Assembly (NCBI GenBank): GCA_964017045.1
Contig: OZ024810.1
Location: forward strand, 15,054,704 to 15,118,703
Length of the DNA stretch: 64,000 nucleotides
Origin: Omphiscola glabra
Taxonomy: Eukaryota > Mollusca > Gastropoda > Lymnaeidae
Direction of reading: 5' to 3'
The notes under the pieces were generated by a model. That model ran no database searches. It was not told the DNA's origin and worked only from the letters and a program-made list of their open reading frames with translations. Position numbers and translations under genes: made by a program. Shown here piece after piece: positions 12,401-27,790 of the stretch. How positions within the stretch are numbered: the stretch's first letter is position 1; each line of letters begins with the position of its first letter.

Positions 12401-15400
12401 GAACATTTTGATTTTTTTTTTTAAAACCTGATTAGCTGCCCTGGGAAACGTACATTGACTCTAGTGTTAAGCCATGGGATTAGTTACGCAAAGGATATTC
12501 AAAATTCCCTTAGCAAACTCAAGCGACGTTAAAAAACGTGAGTTCATCTTCAAGAATCCCCAGCTATTGTCTGTGACTCTTTTTTTATTAAAACAAAAAA
12601 AAAACTTTTTTCACATGAACACTATCATTCTGAGCACGTGCAAGTGTGCTGAAAGGTGAAAAGTTCTAACACAAGTATAAATTTATCCTTTTATCAAAGA
12701 AGTACTCACCCTGGCCCTGCTGTCTAATTTTCGCTTCAGTCTGCGTACATCTCGGTCATGCGATATGCTACGCCTGTCCTCTACTGGACTCACGCTCGGA
12801 CTATCCATTTGCAGCATTTTCTCGGTGTCTAAAGCGTCATCTGACTGGATCCTTTCATATCGGTCCTTCGCGAAGCTTTTCCGTCCGCCATCCACCGAGG
12901 CTCCCCAAGAAAGCCTGCGTTTTTTCTCGGGGTCCTGTCCTAGGGCTGGGGATTCTCTGATGATGACATCCTCTTCGGCGTCGTCCTCACCCCGTTGCAG
13001 TTCCCGCCTCGCCCCATCTGCGTCTGGTCTCCCTTCTTTCTCCCGTTTACCCTTGTGATGTTCCTGTTTTCTCTGCTGTTGGACTATCTCATCCACCTGC
13101 CTGACCCCTGCTGAATCTTCAACCTCCTTCCTTTCCTTTCTGGAAGCCTGTCTTCTCAGCTCGCTTACGCTCTCATCTAACAATTTTGCAATAGGTGACC
13201 CATCGTATTGCTTCATCTCTGTTACCGATTGCTCCTCGTTTACCGATTTCTCCTTTGCCGATTTCTCCTTCTTTACCGATTTCTCCTTCTTTACCGATTT
13301 CTCCTTTATAGATTTCTCCGTTATCGATTTCGCCACCTTTACCGATTTCTCCTCCGTTACCGACTTCTCCTCCTTTACCGATTTCTCCTTTACCGATTTC
13401 TCATCCGTAACCAATTTTTCATTTATTGATTTCTCCCTTAATGAATCCTGCGTTAAAACTTCTGTCTCCTCTGTTGATTCACTGGCAGTTGACGAAGCAC
13501 TCCCTGTCTCATCTTGCGGCGGCGCCCGTTCGCCTTGCTGCTTTCCTATTAGTTCTTGCAGTTGTTTCTTGAGCATGTCTTCCAACTCTCTAATGTTGGT
13601 TCTCTCATCTTTGACTCTCTCTCGCTCTCGTTTGGAAAGCGCTTTTTTACCATCCTGTGTGATCTCCGGCCTGGCGCCTTCGTCTGTGCCCTCAACGTAG
13701 CGTTCGCTGGCGCCCGACTCCACGGGGTCTTTCGTGTCTTTTTCTGGCGCCCGCCTTCTCTTTTTGTCACGCTGCTCTTTACCCAGCTGCTCGCCGATCA
13801 CGTGCTCGTCGTACACTAACCGGCCGTCGACAAGCTCCCTGGAAATGCCGTCTTCCTTATAGTGTCTCTCCTTTCTTGTCTTGTCTTTTATATTCTCTTC
13901 AACCGCCGTCTTTTCTCCCTCACGCGTAATTGAATCTCCCTTCACTTTCGCATCTTTCTTAGGTGCAGGTTTTCTTCTTTCTTCGGGGGATGCCTCGTCC
14001 TCTTCACTTGTAGATGAACCTTCTGATACTTGTCTCTCCATCTCACGTGCATGTTTTCTTCTTTCTTTGGCGGATACCTCATCTTCTTCACTTGTAGATG
14101 AACCTTCTGATAATTGTCTCTCCATCTCACGTGCATATTTTCTTCTATCTTTGGGGGACGCCTCATCCTCTTCACTTGTAGTTGAATCTTCTTTTACATG
14201 TCTCTTCATCCGCCGTTCATCTTTTCTTTTTCCTTTAGATGACCTCCCTTTTTCTTCTTCACTTATAAATAAATCTCCCTTCACCTGTTTATCTCTCGTG
14301 GGTGAATAAGTCCTTTTGTCTTTCACCGAAACCCGTTCTTCTTCACTTGTATCTGAATCTTCCTTACCTCTTTTATCTTTCTTAAAATAATCTTTCTTTT
14401 TTTGTTTCCCTGACATCTCTTCTTCTTCACTTGCCACTGAACCTTCCTTCCTTCTTTTATCTCTCTTAAAATCATGTTTACTTTTTTGTTTGAAAGGCAT
14501 CTCTTCATCTTTACGTGTAACTGTGCCTTCCTTCTCTTTTTGGTCCCTCTTAAGTGCACCTTTACTTTCTTCTTTGACTGCCAACTCTTCCTCTTCACTA
14601 TAAACTGAATCTTTCTTCATTCCATGATCTCTCTTACTTAAATCTTTCCATTTTTCTTTGACTGATACCTCTTCTTCCTCACTTGCAACTGAATCTTTCT
14701 TTCCTTTTTTATCCTTCTTAATTGATTCTTCCCCCTTTTCATGGACTGATATCTCCCCTTCTTCACTTGTAACTAAATCTTCCATTCTACTTGTATCTTT
14801 CTTCGGTGCATGCTTTTTTCTTTCTTTAACTGACTTTTCTTCTTCTTCCCTCATAAATGAATCTTCCATCCCTTGTTTATCGAGCTTTGATGAATCTCTT
14901 CTTCTGTTTTCAAATTGCTTCTCGTCTTCTCCACTAGTCACTAAACCCTCCCTCTCCATTGAATCATTCTTGGGTGCGTCTTTTCTTCTTCCTTTAGCTG
15001 TCACCTGTTCTCCTTCAGTTGTGAATGCACGTTCTTTTCCTTTAATTTCTTTCCTTTTCATTGTCGCAGACTTTCCTTCTTCATCACGTGCATCGTCCAT
15101 CTCTTCTCTATCCTTCTGAGACGCATCACTTCTTCTGTCTTTAGTTGTCGAATCGTCTCCGTCGCTTGCAACAGAACCCTGTTTAACTCCTGCATCCTTC
15201 CGCGGTATCTTTCCTGTTCTATCTTCACCCGAACTGCCCTCAACTTTTACTCCGGGTGCTTTCTTTACACCAGGCTTCTCACGTTCTTCGGGAACGCCAC
15301 CATCAACTTCTCTCGCACTTTTTCGCCTATCCTGTTTTCCACGTCCTTTGACAGTCTTATCCTCCAGCAGTTGCTTTGAAACTGGCCTCTTAACCAGATG

Positions 15401-18400
15401 CTTGTCCTTTGTGGGTGTTCTCTTCCCCGTATCTTGTATAGCGCTTTCTTGAAAGATGGCTAACTTTTCTTTTTTCTCTATTTTACTCTTCGCCAAGACG
15501 ATGTCCTCGCCAGCGTCTTTCGCTTCGCGGATTCTTTTCATGGCCGCTTCGAATGCCAGCCCGGTCTTTGCCTGAGCTTGATGGCTAGCAGATTTGTGCT
15601 TCTTGCCGACCTTTTCTACAGGGTTCAACTTACTCATCAGATTCCCGACCAGTTTGCCAATCGTCGATTCTTGAGCCTCTATTTTTTTGCCCTTCTCCGG
15701 TTCGCGAACGTCCCGCACCTCGACGGGTCGCTGTGAAAGAGGCTCCACGGGTCGCTGTAAACCAGGCTCGACGGGTCGCTGTAAACCAGGCTCGACGGGT
15801 CGCTGTAAAGCAGGCTCGACGACGGCGATGTGTTCCTCCTCGACCCTCATCACCGGACTTGCTTTTTTCTCGTACTGGCCGGTATCACTAGCCTCGGCGG
15901 GATGCCTCAACACCTGCTTATCCTCAAGTGCCGTATGGCTTTCCGCACCTTCCACGGAGGAGATCTCCGATGCATTATCCTGGAGATAGCATTGTTAAAA
16001 CAAAATACTTATCTGGTATACTTTATAGTGGGGTGTGGGATATGCTAAATTTTTCCAGAGGGGAGATGGTAGTTAAAACTAATTTTGCCTTACTTTCCAT
16101 TAAATAGATACCAAATGAAAACCTAATCTTAAAACGATTGTGGGTTGTATTTTTTTTTTTTTTTTTTTTTTTGATTTTGTTTTTGTGGTTTTTTTTCAAA
16201 TGTTATTTACAAAGTTATTTTGGCTTACAATCAAATTTCGATACATATTGTCACAAATAGACCAACACAGCACGGGCGTTACCTAAATAGCGCCAGGTAT
16301 CAACACTTTCAATCAAAAAAAACAAAAACAACAACAACAAAAAAAACAACGTCACATAGCCTACTTCTATCGTAGACACAGACTTCTGCTCAGCTCGATA
16401 GTCCGTGGACGTCTTCGTCTTCTCTTCCAGCGGCGGAACTACCGGTGAACTCATGGTCGCATGGCGCTGCTGCGAAAATTACAGCGGATTGTGTTATCGG
16501 GCGAGCCCACAAATGAAAAGGTGGAGGGTAAGATAAAAAAAAATGAAAAAAAAATAAATAAACACGCAGACAACGCTAACATTAATTCAAACACATCTGT
16601 ACCATAATGGATTGAGTTTGCTCCTTATATAATAACCTGCCAGCCAACGGCGGTGGCCGATTTGTGGAATTCACATCCACTAAAGTTCCCCGACATGATT
16701 TGGTGAATTAGTGCCCACCTCTGGTAATATCATTTTGATTTTATGATTACAACCTTGCAAAATTTCACCTGATTCAGTGACGTGGGGAGGGCTGGGGTGC
16801 CGCCCTGATATGGGCGGGACAAGATTTATGTTGACCAGTTCCACTAAAAAAAAAAAAAACTCCTGAGCATTATAATAAAAAAAAAATGTTGCCCCAAATT
16901 GTAAAAGAAAAGAGTGCTACCTGTAGCGGATCGTACCCTTCCACCCCTTTCCCTAATCCATTATCTAATTACTGTTCACTGTTTTTTTTTTGACGCCAAA
17001 CACTTACAAACTCTTGTAGATATGTCTCCGCACGACTTTGCCTGCTTTCTTCTTCCTTGTTTGTGTCATTGGTAGTACTAGAAATCCGATCCGAGAGAGA
17101 TTCCACATTACTTTTTTTTCCAGCGTCCTCCCGCTGTGAGGATCAAGAGATACACAACAACTCAGTCCCATCTTAAAATGTCGCTGTAGGGTCATTCAAG
17201 TAGGTCCTATCCCCAAAATGTCCAAATTTAAATACAAAATGCGGTGGTATCTAAATGTCAAAATCAGGATTACGCAAGTCAGTCTTATCCGCAAATTTCA
17301 CAATTATAAATGCACGAGACAGTATTATCCTAAATGTCACAATCAGGGATACGCAAGTTAGTCCTATCCCCAAAACGTCACAATCATGAACACACAAGAC
17401 GAGTTTATCCTAAATGTCACAATCCGGGATACGCAAGTCAGTCTCGGCATCAATGTAGAAGACATGTTTGTGTTTTTAAGTTCAAAATTTTTGGAAAATT
17501 AACGCACACATTTTTTTAAATTTTTTTGCCGGCATGTACATCATACAATCACGATCAAATCGCTTTGCGAAATAATTTTTCATCATTATATTTTTATGTA
17601 AGGTCGATTTCAGCATTAATTGGCCACTGCTTGTTGTTTTAATCGCTATGACCGTTATGTTACCAGTGTTTTACTGGCCACTGCTTGTTGTTTTAATCGC
17701 TATGACCGTTATGTTACCAGAGTTTTACTGGCCACTGCTTGTTGTTTTAATCTCTATGACCGTTATGTTACCAGAGTTTTACTGGCCACTGCTTGTTGTT
17801 TTAATCTCTATGACCGTTATGTTACCAGATTTTTTAATTTTTTTTTTTAGAAACCGCCAGCTCGCCATGGATGCCGTTTCGGAAAGGGTTTAAATTAAAG
17901 TGGTCAAACCACCAATAAATTAGCGCCACGTCAGTTTTTTTTTCCATCGGTAGAACGTTCTGGAAAACACGCCCGATTGTTTAAGGACATACAATTATCG
18001 GAGGTGACGTTCGTCTTGGCGGTTCTACTCCTCGGGGAAAAAAAAAGAGCAACAATCTATTGTGAAACCAATGAGATGTCGGTGTATTTTAAATTTTAAA
18101 AAAAATTGGTGGATGGGACTCGTTAACTCTGGACGGCAACTCATCTAAGAGAAAGAAACTCTGAATTCAAACCCGGAGATGGAGTGCCGATAGGCGGATA
18201 ACATTGATACAATGAAACTTTCCGGCAACTCCCGGATGGATGGAACTCGTTAGCCTTGGACGGTAACTCATCTTTGAATTCAAACCAGGAGCCAGAATGA
18301 TCGATAAATTGACCGTGGGCCCTCAAACATAAGAAGAAGAAGATATATATAGTTTTATTAAATAATTTATTAGTCCGTCTTTCAGTTCCAACATTCGTCT

Positions 18401-21400
18401 TCCAAAAGTGTTCTCAAAGCTTAAAGGGTACTAGGTATTTTAAAAGCTTCGATCTTTTCTCTTTTTCTCTTACATTATTTTTACCGACTCACTACGCATG
18501 GACGTTCGGGGAAAAAAGCGCGCAATGATCTATTGTGAAACAAATGAGATGTCGGTGTATTTTAAATTTAAAAAAAACAAAAAAAAATTTTTTATTAAAG
18601 ATTTAATTAGTTAGTCTTTCAGTTTCAACATTCGTCTTCCAAAAGGGTTCTCAAAGCTTAAAGGGTAATAGTCATTTTAAAAGCATTGATGTTTTTTTTT
18701 TTTAATTTTTTTTACCGTCTTACTACCAAAAAAAAAAATCCCTAAAAGTGAACCATTTTTAGAGGGTAACGGATGAAGTTATTTCTTTTTCACTGGTATT
18801 TTCCACACATTAGAGAGTTTTTTTTTCTGCCTCAGTCTCATGACTGCCTGATCAAACATATAATGAATGGCATGACTTAATGCACACGCATCCCTGCAAG
18901 CAATGATAGCAACAAGACAACGGTCTTACCTCAGCCCTCTGAATTAGTTCTTCGAAGTAGGAAGCCTATTTTTAAAAAAAATGAATAAACCCAAATTAAA
19001 TTATTAGGTTTAACATTTTGAAAAATACTTTCTCATTGAACATGACATAATTTCAAGGGCTTCCAGTAAAAAATTGGCCTTTTTAGGGTAAAGCATTTCG
19101 AAGTGCAATGGGTATTTGGCTTTCTTTATTTAAAGATAGTACAATAATCAAATAGTAAGTATCCCGGCAATGCCAGGTTCCTTTTACAATTTAAACAAAA
19201 ATGGTATGGTTGTGGGGGGGGGGGGGATTTTCAAATCTACTATTAAAAGGAAATGTATTGCTTAATAACGCTAGTAATTGTTATAGGACGAGAAAATATT
19301 GATACATATGTAACAATGACATTTCAAAAAGATTAATGACTATCATGGATACACTAATTGATATAGATGAAACAATAACACTTTTATTAAACAAATGACT
19401 CTGATGGATACATTAATGGATTTAGGTAAAACAATAACACTTCGATTAGACAAAGGACTATCACGGATACACTAATTGATATAGATGAAACAATAACACT
19501 TTTATTAGACAAATGACTATGATGATACATTAATGGATTTAGGTAAAACAATAACACTTCGATTAGACAAATGACTATCACGGATACACTAATTGATATT
19601 GATGAAACAATAACACTTCTATTAAGACAAATGCCTATCATGGATACGATTTTAAGAGCTCATATCTGCAGAGCCATTACTTTGGTTTCATCTAAAAAAA
19701 ATCTAGTTTGATACTGTAATTGAAATAGTGTGTGTATTGATACATTTAAAAGGTCCGTATTTAGACGGTGACATATTAAAGTTTGGACAAGTGATGAATC
19801 ATGCATAACGATGCTGCTGGGTGCCGTCCATTGCTTGACATGTAATTAGTTCTTGAATGGGTGGAGTGAATATAGATTTGCTTTGTTTTATTTGATTAGT
19901 TTTAATTTTTTTAAGTTCATGACTATGTTTGTCAAGCTGTATATACAGCGTGGTGAGCCCAGCCCTAGACTGGGATACCAGGCTACATAAAACCACCACT
20001 AATAATAATAGTAATAATAATAATCAATATTATTATTTTTCTTTTATTGTAGGAAGTCGCGCGATAATTAAATAGGACATCTTTACGAAATAATTAACTT
20101 AACCAAGACAAACCTGAGGTCTGAAGCCATTAATTGGCATGCTGTGTATTGAGCTAATTCCAGTTCAACGTAGAGGTGAGGTGTCCACTACTTGTCCCCC
20201 CCCCCATCCCTCAACCTTTTTTATCTTGTTGTCATTGATTAAATGAGTAGCGTCCTACTAACCCCCATCCCTTCCTTGATTGGGAAAAAGTGTTTACATT
20301 ATACACCTTCTAAAGATTTTCTTTCGGTTGATTCGATTTCTATTATTTTTCTTCAGGAGAGTTCTAACCCCTCCCTAGACATTTCACCATCATGGCCCTT
20401 AGTCTTTGGACTGTTGGGGCGCCACAGATGACATAAAAACTATCCCCCCCTCCATTCCTCTCTGCTCTCGGCACTTCGCACAGCATCGCCCAGCTTTAGT
20501 CCCGACCACGCTTTGATGGTATCTTCCCATCTTATTTACCCTAGACATATATGAGGCGTACCATTAGTTTCTTCTAAGATTATACTCTTCGTGTGTGTGT
20601 GTGTGTCTGTATATGTGTGTGTGGTTGTGTTTGCGTACGCGAGTGTGTGTGGTCGTGTTCGCGTGCGCGCATGTGTGTGAGTGTGTTTGCATGTGTGTGC
20701 GTGCATAAATTTGTGTATCCTGATGTGTTATAAGTTAATATAGTTTTTAGTTCTGTCTATTTGATTTTGATTTTTGAAAATAAATTAAATACTATATTTT
20801 AAATTGACCATTGTTAACAGCACTAGCTCTGGTATCGCTTTACTTTGTTCACTGGTTTTAAGTACTTTTGTTACTTATTATTGAACGAACGAACCGAAAT
20901 CTTTAAAAAAAAAAAAAAAAAAAAAAGAAAAAAAGATAAAAATTTGCAAGACCAAATTATGGGACGTAAAGATATTAAAAAATTCAATATACGAATGGCC
21001 ACTTACACTTTCCGTAATGTGTTTTAAATCTGAACGGCCGTTTCGCTGTGGCAACGTAAGGCTGCCTCCCCGAACAAGCTTTCCAAATCATGTGATGACT
21101 TCTTTTTTTAAAAAAATATGTCTCCGCATGTCTATGGTTGGGGGGGGGGGTGTCAATCAACTTTTATGAAAGAGCCGGTGGCAAATTTTTTTCTTGGCGT
21201 ACTTACTTCTCCCGTGTCTCCATCCCAGCGGCCTGTGTAATATCTATTCGCCACTGATAGAAAGAACGTGGAGTCGTTTGAAAAAACACACAGAAAAAAT
21301 AGACTTTACTAAGTTGTGCAAACTATTTTACGTATTTACTTTATTTTTTTAAAAAAACGGTGCTTATCATTGCATCTTGAGCTTCAAAGAAACTTACGTT

Positions 21401-24400
21401 TTCACAAACAGTGTTAATATGACCAGAGACAAAACTAACTTTGATTGGGAACTATACGCGAACGGCGTTAACCCTTTCGCTACCGATGACGTCGACGCGA
21501 CGTCACGATTAAAAGCAAATTCTGGATTAAAGATCTGGAACGTGGCGATATTTATATTTACTGCAAGTGTTTCACTTCCGTCGATAGGCACCAGGGGAAT
21601 CGTTTCAGGGTTTTTTTTTTCATTGGGGGGGAGGGGGGTGTTTCGTTGGCTTGTTAAGATGTTTATTACCGGAGGCGCTACAGTACACAGCAATTAAAAT
21701 AAAACCTGAAAAATCGGGTGGGGGTGGGGGAGGAGGTGCAGAAAATGCCCATACCTGCCCTACTCAAATAACGTCCCTGTTAGGCACCTTTCTTGTAAAT
21801 CGATGTGCCTGCTGTCTACTCTGGAGTTGCAGTAAAGCCCAAATATTTAACTTACGTTCTTGAGTTTCCAGGTCCAGCTCCTCCGAGGTCGACGCCCTCG
21901 GCGTGGTCTTATAACGCGTGTTTTTCCACATCGTCTGCATCTTTTTGGAGGCCTTGGCCCAGGGCGCAAGCTGCGCGGCGTCTTGCGCTGCGCTTACAGC
22001 CGCCTGCGTGGTTGGGTCCGAAGTCAAATCTCCTGTCATAGAGGGCATCTCCTGCTGAAAGACGTCAGTATCATCCCCTGAAACAAGTACGACAGTTTAT
22101 CACTTTATCCAATCGATCTAAGGCAGTGGTTCTCAATCCCAATGCCGCGACCCTTAAATACAGTTGCTCTTGTTGTGGCGACCCACAACCACAAAATTAT
22201 TTTCTTGGCTACTTCACAACTGTAGAGTATATTTGTTTTCCATTTTTGGTCTTTTAAGCGACCCCCGTGAAAGGGTCGTTCGGACCACCAAAGAGGGGTC
22301 TCCACCCACAAGTTGAGGAACGCCAATCCAAGGCAACGAGCGAGGATAGTAATAAGAAGAATACAATCCTGCTTTTCGGATAAAACGCTTGGTGGGGAAA
22401 CGTTGAGAAACTCAATAGTCTTGATCTATATAAGAGACAGAGCTATCAGCGTATATCCACTGCATCAGACCTTATATTCTAGTGTAAGGTTATGTTTGTT
22501 ATCGCTGCTTAACTACTTTCATTTAAGAATGGAATAAAAGTTATTTTTGTTCCTTAGTTTTGGGGGTTTTTGTCAAAGAAATTTTTTTTTTCTCGAATAA
22601 AAATTGATATCGATTGGAATAGAGATGCTTCCTGTGATACTTTTTTTTTGTGTGTAAATCCTACTTAGATACATTCAGCATTATTTATGCAAAAAATCAA
22701 AAACCGGATCATCCTTCTATTTGGGATTAGCGAAAGTAACTTGGCTTCGCACTTACTTAAGTTGTCGTCGTCTCCAGATAACGGGATGAATTCCTGGCTT
22801 GAACTTGGAACTAAAATCAAACAGAACACTTGAAGTTCTATAAACTTGATATTAATTGATAAGAGTTAATTTGGAGTTAAGCGACAAGGTTAGTATTATG
22901 AACATATTTAGTAGCACTAGAAGATTTTCAGTAGGGCTTAGAGGATATATTACACAGTGACGCTTATAAAATGCACAGCAGCTCTCAGAAGATAAACAGT
23001 AGCATTTAGAGGATATATTCAGTAGCACTTAGACAATGTATAGCAGCACACCAAAGATACAAAGTAGCACTTAAAAATGTACAAATGCACTCAAAAGATA
23101 GAACAGTTGAGTTTGAAAGCTATAATTGAACCTTTAGAAGAGGACATACACTAGCACTTAGAAGTTACACTGTAGCACTTATACAATATACATTAGCACT
23201 TAGGAGATATAAAGTAGCACTAAGAAGATATAAAGTAGCACTAAGAAGATATAAAGTAGCACTAAGGCGATATAAAGTAGCACTAAGAAGATATAAAGTA
23301 GCATTAAGGCGATATACAGTAGCACCCAAAAGATATTCGTAACCACTTTGAATTTATATATACTTCAGTGGCACGTAGAGTGTACTCAATCGTACTATTA
23401 AAATAATGTGTAGTTCCAAGGCTATAAGATCGTATAATATCATTTTATACAAGTACTTACCGACTTACAGGATGTACATCACAAAATGAAATATATATGT
23501 TAGCACTTAAACGATATTAAACATCATTTGAAACAAAAACATACTTACCCAACTCATCTTGAAACTCGTCACCCACAGCTAGGAAGGAAGGGGTGGAAAG
23601 AGGGGGGGGGGGGAACACAGTTTTAATGATACACTACCAAATACACTAAGACTCGATTATCTTTAGTATAGATTTAAGAATTATTATTTTTATTTATTTT
23701 TTTTAAAATGCAATTTGTTACGACTATTGAGATGTCAGGATCTTTTATCCATCAAGGGACATAAAGATGTAAGTTTAATATCTGGGAAAGGGTATCTTCA
23801 AAAACATCTTAACTTGGTTACAGAAAGCAACTACCTCCGTTACAGACACCAATAACCTCGGTTACATACACCAATAACCCCGGATACAGACACCAATTAC
23901 CTCGGTTACAGACACAAATAACCTCGGTTACAGACACCAATAACCCCGGATACAGACACCAATTACCTCGGTTACAGACACCAATAACCTCGGATACAGA
24001 CACCAATTACCTTGGTTACAGACACCAATAACCTCTGATACAGACACCTATTACCTCGGTCACAAACACCAATAACCTCTGATAAAGACACCAATAACCT
24101 CTGATAAAGACACCAATTACCTCGGTTAAAGACACCAATAACCTCGGACACAGACACCAATTACCTCGATTGCACACACCAATAATCTCCGTTACAGACA
24201 CCAATTACCTCGATTAGACACACCTATAATCTCCGTTACAGACACCAATAACCTCGGATACAGGCACTAATTACCTCGGTTACAGACACCAATCACCTCG
24301 GATACAGTCACCAATTACCTCCGCTACAGACACCAATAACCTCGGTTATAGAAACCAATAACATCGATTAAAGAAGACAGAAAGTTTTGGGCGAATTTAA

Positions 24401-27400
24401 ACTCGGCTGGCTATAAGAGCGTCAGACGACGAGGCTTGCCATAGTGGTGAACTATTGAGAAATCATGTGCAGCACCAACCCCTCCTCCTCCCCCTCCCCC
24501 CGGGGTCATATAATATATCCGCATCCAAAAATGAGCGACATTTGAAATAACCACGGTGACATGATATGAAGAGGGAAAAAAACTATGTCTTGGAGCATTA
24601 AGCCTAGTATTGGAGTACGTCTTGGAACATAAAGCCAAGTATTGGATTATGTCTTGGAACATTAAGCCTATTATTGGAGTATGTCTTGAAGCATTAAGCC
24701 AAGTATTGGAGTACGTCTTGGAACATTAAGCCTAGTATTGGAGTACGTCTTGAAGCATTAAGCCAAGTATCGGAGTACGTCTTGGAACATTAAGCCTAGT
24801 ATTGGAGTACGTCTTGGAACATTAAGCCTAGTATTGGAGTACGTCTTGGAGCGTTAAGCCAAGTATTGGAGTACGTCTTGGAACATTAAGCCAAGTATTG
24901 TAGAACGCTCGCCCGACCAAACACTGGATTGACAAGTAAAACACTAAAATGCTTCTTTGGGTCAATATTCCTCAAAGCAGCTCGTTCAACACAACGGCAA
25001 GAAAAAGGGTCGCCCTTTACTAAGTTGAATCTAAGTGAAATGGTCAGCTGCCTCCGACATGGGCAGACATCAAACCAGTGTCTCTCTGAGGCTGGTACGG
25101 TTGACTGAAACGGACAACTTTCAGCCATCATCTGGCCACATTGACCAATCTGGCAATGCCCGTAACCAACAAGTTACATCAACGTCGCTAAATTATCAAC
25201 AAAGGTTCGTTAACTGCGGAAAAATCAAATTTTACTTTCAGCCATTGGTGGGATAAAAATAAAAGTCTCTTACCTATTAAAACTTCTAAACTCGTTGTAT
25301 CTGTAAAGAAACATAATAATAATAATAAAAATACAAATAATAATACTTTTCATTTCCTCGTGTTTGCGTTTTTGAATTCTACTTGGCAATTACAGGATCT
25401 CTCACAGTCACTATCCCTCTCCCTGTCTCTCTCTCTCTCTTTCTATGTCTTTCTCTCCCCTTCTCTCTCTGTCTGTCTCTCTCTCTATCTTTCCATTTCT
25501 CTCTCTCCGTGTCTCTCTCTCTTTCTATGTCTCTCTCCCCCTCTCACTTTCTTTTTTAATGTCTCTCTCTGTTTCTCTCTTTCTATGTCTCACTTTCCCC
25601 CTCTCTCTCTCCCCCTCGCTGTCTCTCTCCCCACTCTCCCTCTCTCTCCCTTTCTTTTTTTTTCTATGTCTCTCTCACCATTGGTCTTTTTCTCTTTCCA
25701 TGTCTCTCGCTCTTTCTCTCTCACTCTATATCTCTATTTGTCTTTCTCTTCCCCCTCTCTCTCTTTCTATATCTCGCACTCACCCTCTCTCTTAATCTCT
25801 TTCCATATCTCTCTCTTCTCCCCTCTCTCTCCCTTAAAATTAATATTTGGGTTTAAATAAGTTTAATTGAATTTTTCAACAGTTTTCATCGGTTATTTTC
25901 TCATCAACATATCTCCATGTCAACAAAATATTTCAATTTCTTCTATCTATTGTGTTAATGTAATTAAATATTACAGTTTCATCCATTCTCTTGTAAACTC
26001 TTTTCTATATTTGAAAACTAAAGTGCAAAAGTATTTAGAAAATTAGCTGAACGATAAATTATATATAATATATTTTCTAAGAAGTTCCATAAAAAAGCGC
26101 CTGGTACAAAGTTCGTATAGAAACATTTCGTCATGTCTGATAGGCAGAGGTTAAAAAAATAACCGATAGATATAAAAACAGTTTTGTTTGCGTTCATTTG
26201 TGTAGGATAATACACTACAGTATGGAAAAGCCCAAAATGGAAAGGAATGGAAAATGTACCAAAATAAAGCATAACACATTCCTTGACTTACCGTCTAATG
26301 GCTCTTTGAATATGTCATCGTCAAGCAGTGTATCGGAAACCGTGTCTATGCCCCCTTAAAGTAGAATAAATTTTGTCTTTGTTTAATCGTACGCTTAGTA
26401 TTGGGGGGGGGGGGAATCTGAATTCTCCGTTATAAATAAAACATGACAAATTTCATGCTTTAAAATTTCCCACGAGAACAGTTAATAATTTACTGTAAAC
26501 AAATAGTCTATTTCCACAGCATCCTTTCAGTTAAACCGTAGAGTCAGTAAGCATCGTTATTAATGTATTGGAATGCACACCAACTCTAGTTTTGCAAACA
26601 CAATTCTCTAGTTTTCCGAACGCCTACTCTAGATTTCCGAAAACCCACTCTATTTTTCCAAACACTCACTCTGAATTTTGCGAACACACACTCTAGTTTT
26701 CCGAACGCTTACTTAATTTTCCAAACGCCTACTCTAATTTTCCAAACGCCTACTTTAGTTTTCCGAACGCCTAATTAATTTTCCAAACGCCTACTCTAGT
26801 TTTCCAAACGCCTACTTTAGTTTTCCGAACGCCTACTTAATATTCCAAACGCCTACTCTAGTTTTCCAAACGCCTACTTTAGTTTTCCGAACGCCTACTT
26901 AATTTTCCAAACGCCTACTCTAGTTTTCCAAACGCCTACTCTAGTTTTCCAAACGCCTACTCTAGTTTTCCAAACGCCTACTTTAGTTTTCCGAACGCCT
27001 ACATTTGTTTACCGAATACCCACATAAGTTTTTCAAAACCTACTATAGTTTTCATGGAAACGAATTCTTATTTTTTTTTTGGACACCTACTTTTTGTTTT
27101 CCGAGCACCTACTTTAGTTATCCGGGCATCCACTTTTGTTTTTAAGAACATCTACTTCCCCCCCCCTCCCTTTTTTCCCTCCGCCAACACCTACTTTAGT
27201 TTTCTCAAACCTTCCTTGGTTATCCCAAACCATAATATTTTTCCATACACATACTTCATTCCCCCCCCCCCAAAAAAAAAAATAAAAAAATAATAATCCA
27301 CTACTTTACCTATTTTAAGCCAGACCCAAATCTTCCCCACAAAACAATTCGTCGATCAACAATACGGCCTATCCAACATCCAATATACAATATCCAATAG

Positions 27401-27717
27401 AGAATGAGAATTGCAGCTGATGATTTATTTTAGTTGAAACAAAAAGTTTTGTTTTTAAAATTCTAAATGCATACCAGGAGACTTTTTGCCTGGTATCTTT
27501 TGTCTGGAGATCGGGCCTTTTTTCTTGGTAGTTCCTTTCTTTTTCGTGGCTTCTTTGTCATGGCCGCCTTACGAGAAATGGATATTTAAAAAAAAATAAA
27601 ATATATTATTATCCCACTTTGACCCTTTCAATCCTGCGACCGAAATTATCCACGCACAAGTTACTGTAAGGTAGAAAATCTGAACAAATCGTGTAGATTT
27701 TTAAAATACTTGTAAAA

Positions 27718-27790
<73 letters not shown>

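Noticed and set aside
13208..15119. Plus-strand ORFs over the giant exon
   Set aside because: Antisense shadows of low-complexity coding sequence on the minus strand.
23818..24375. Regular 22-bp repeats as a possible CRISPR array
   Set aside because: No unique spacers; contiguous tandem units in an intron of a eukaryotic gene.
25360..25860. 166-codon Ser/Leu-rich ORF
   Set aside because: Translation of a (CT)n tract.
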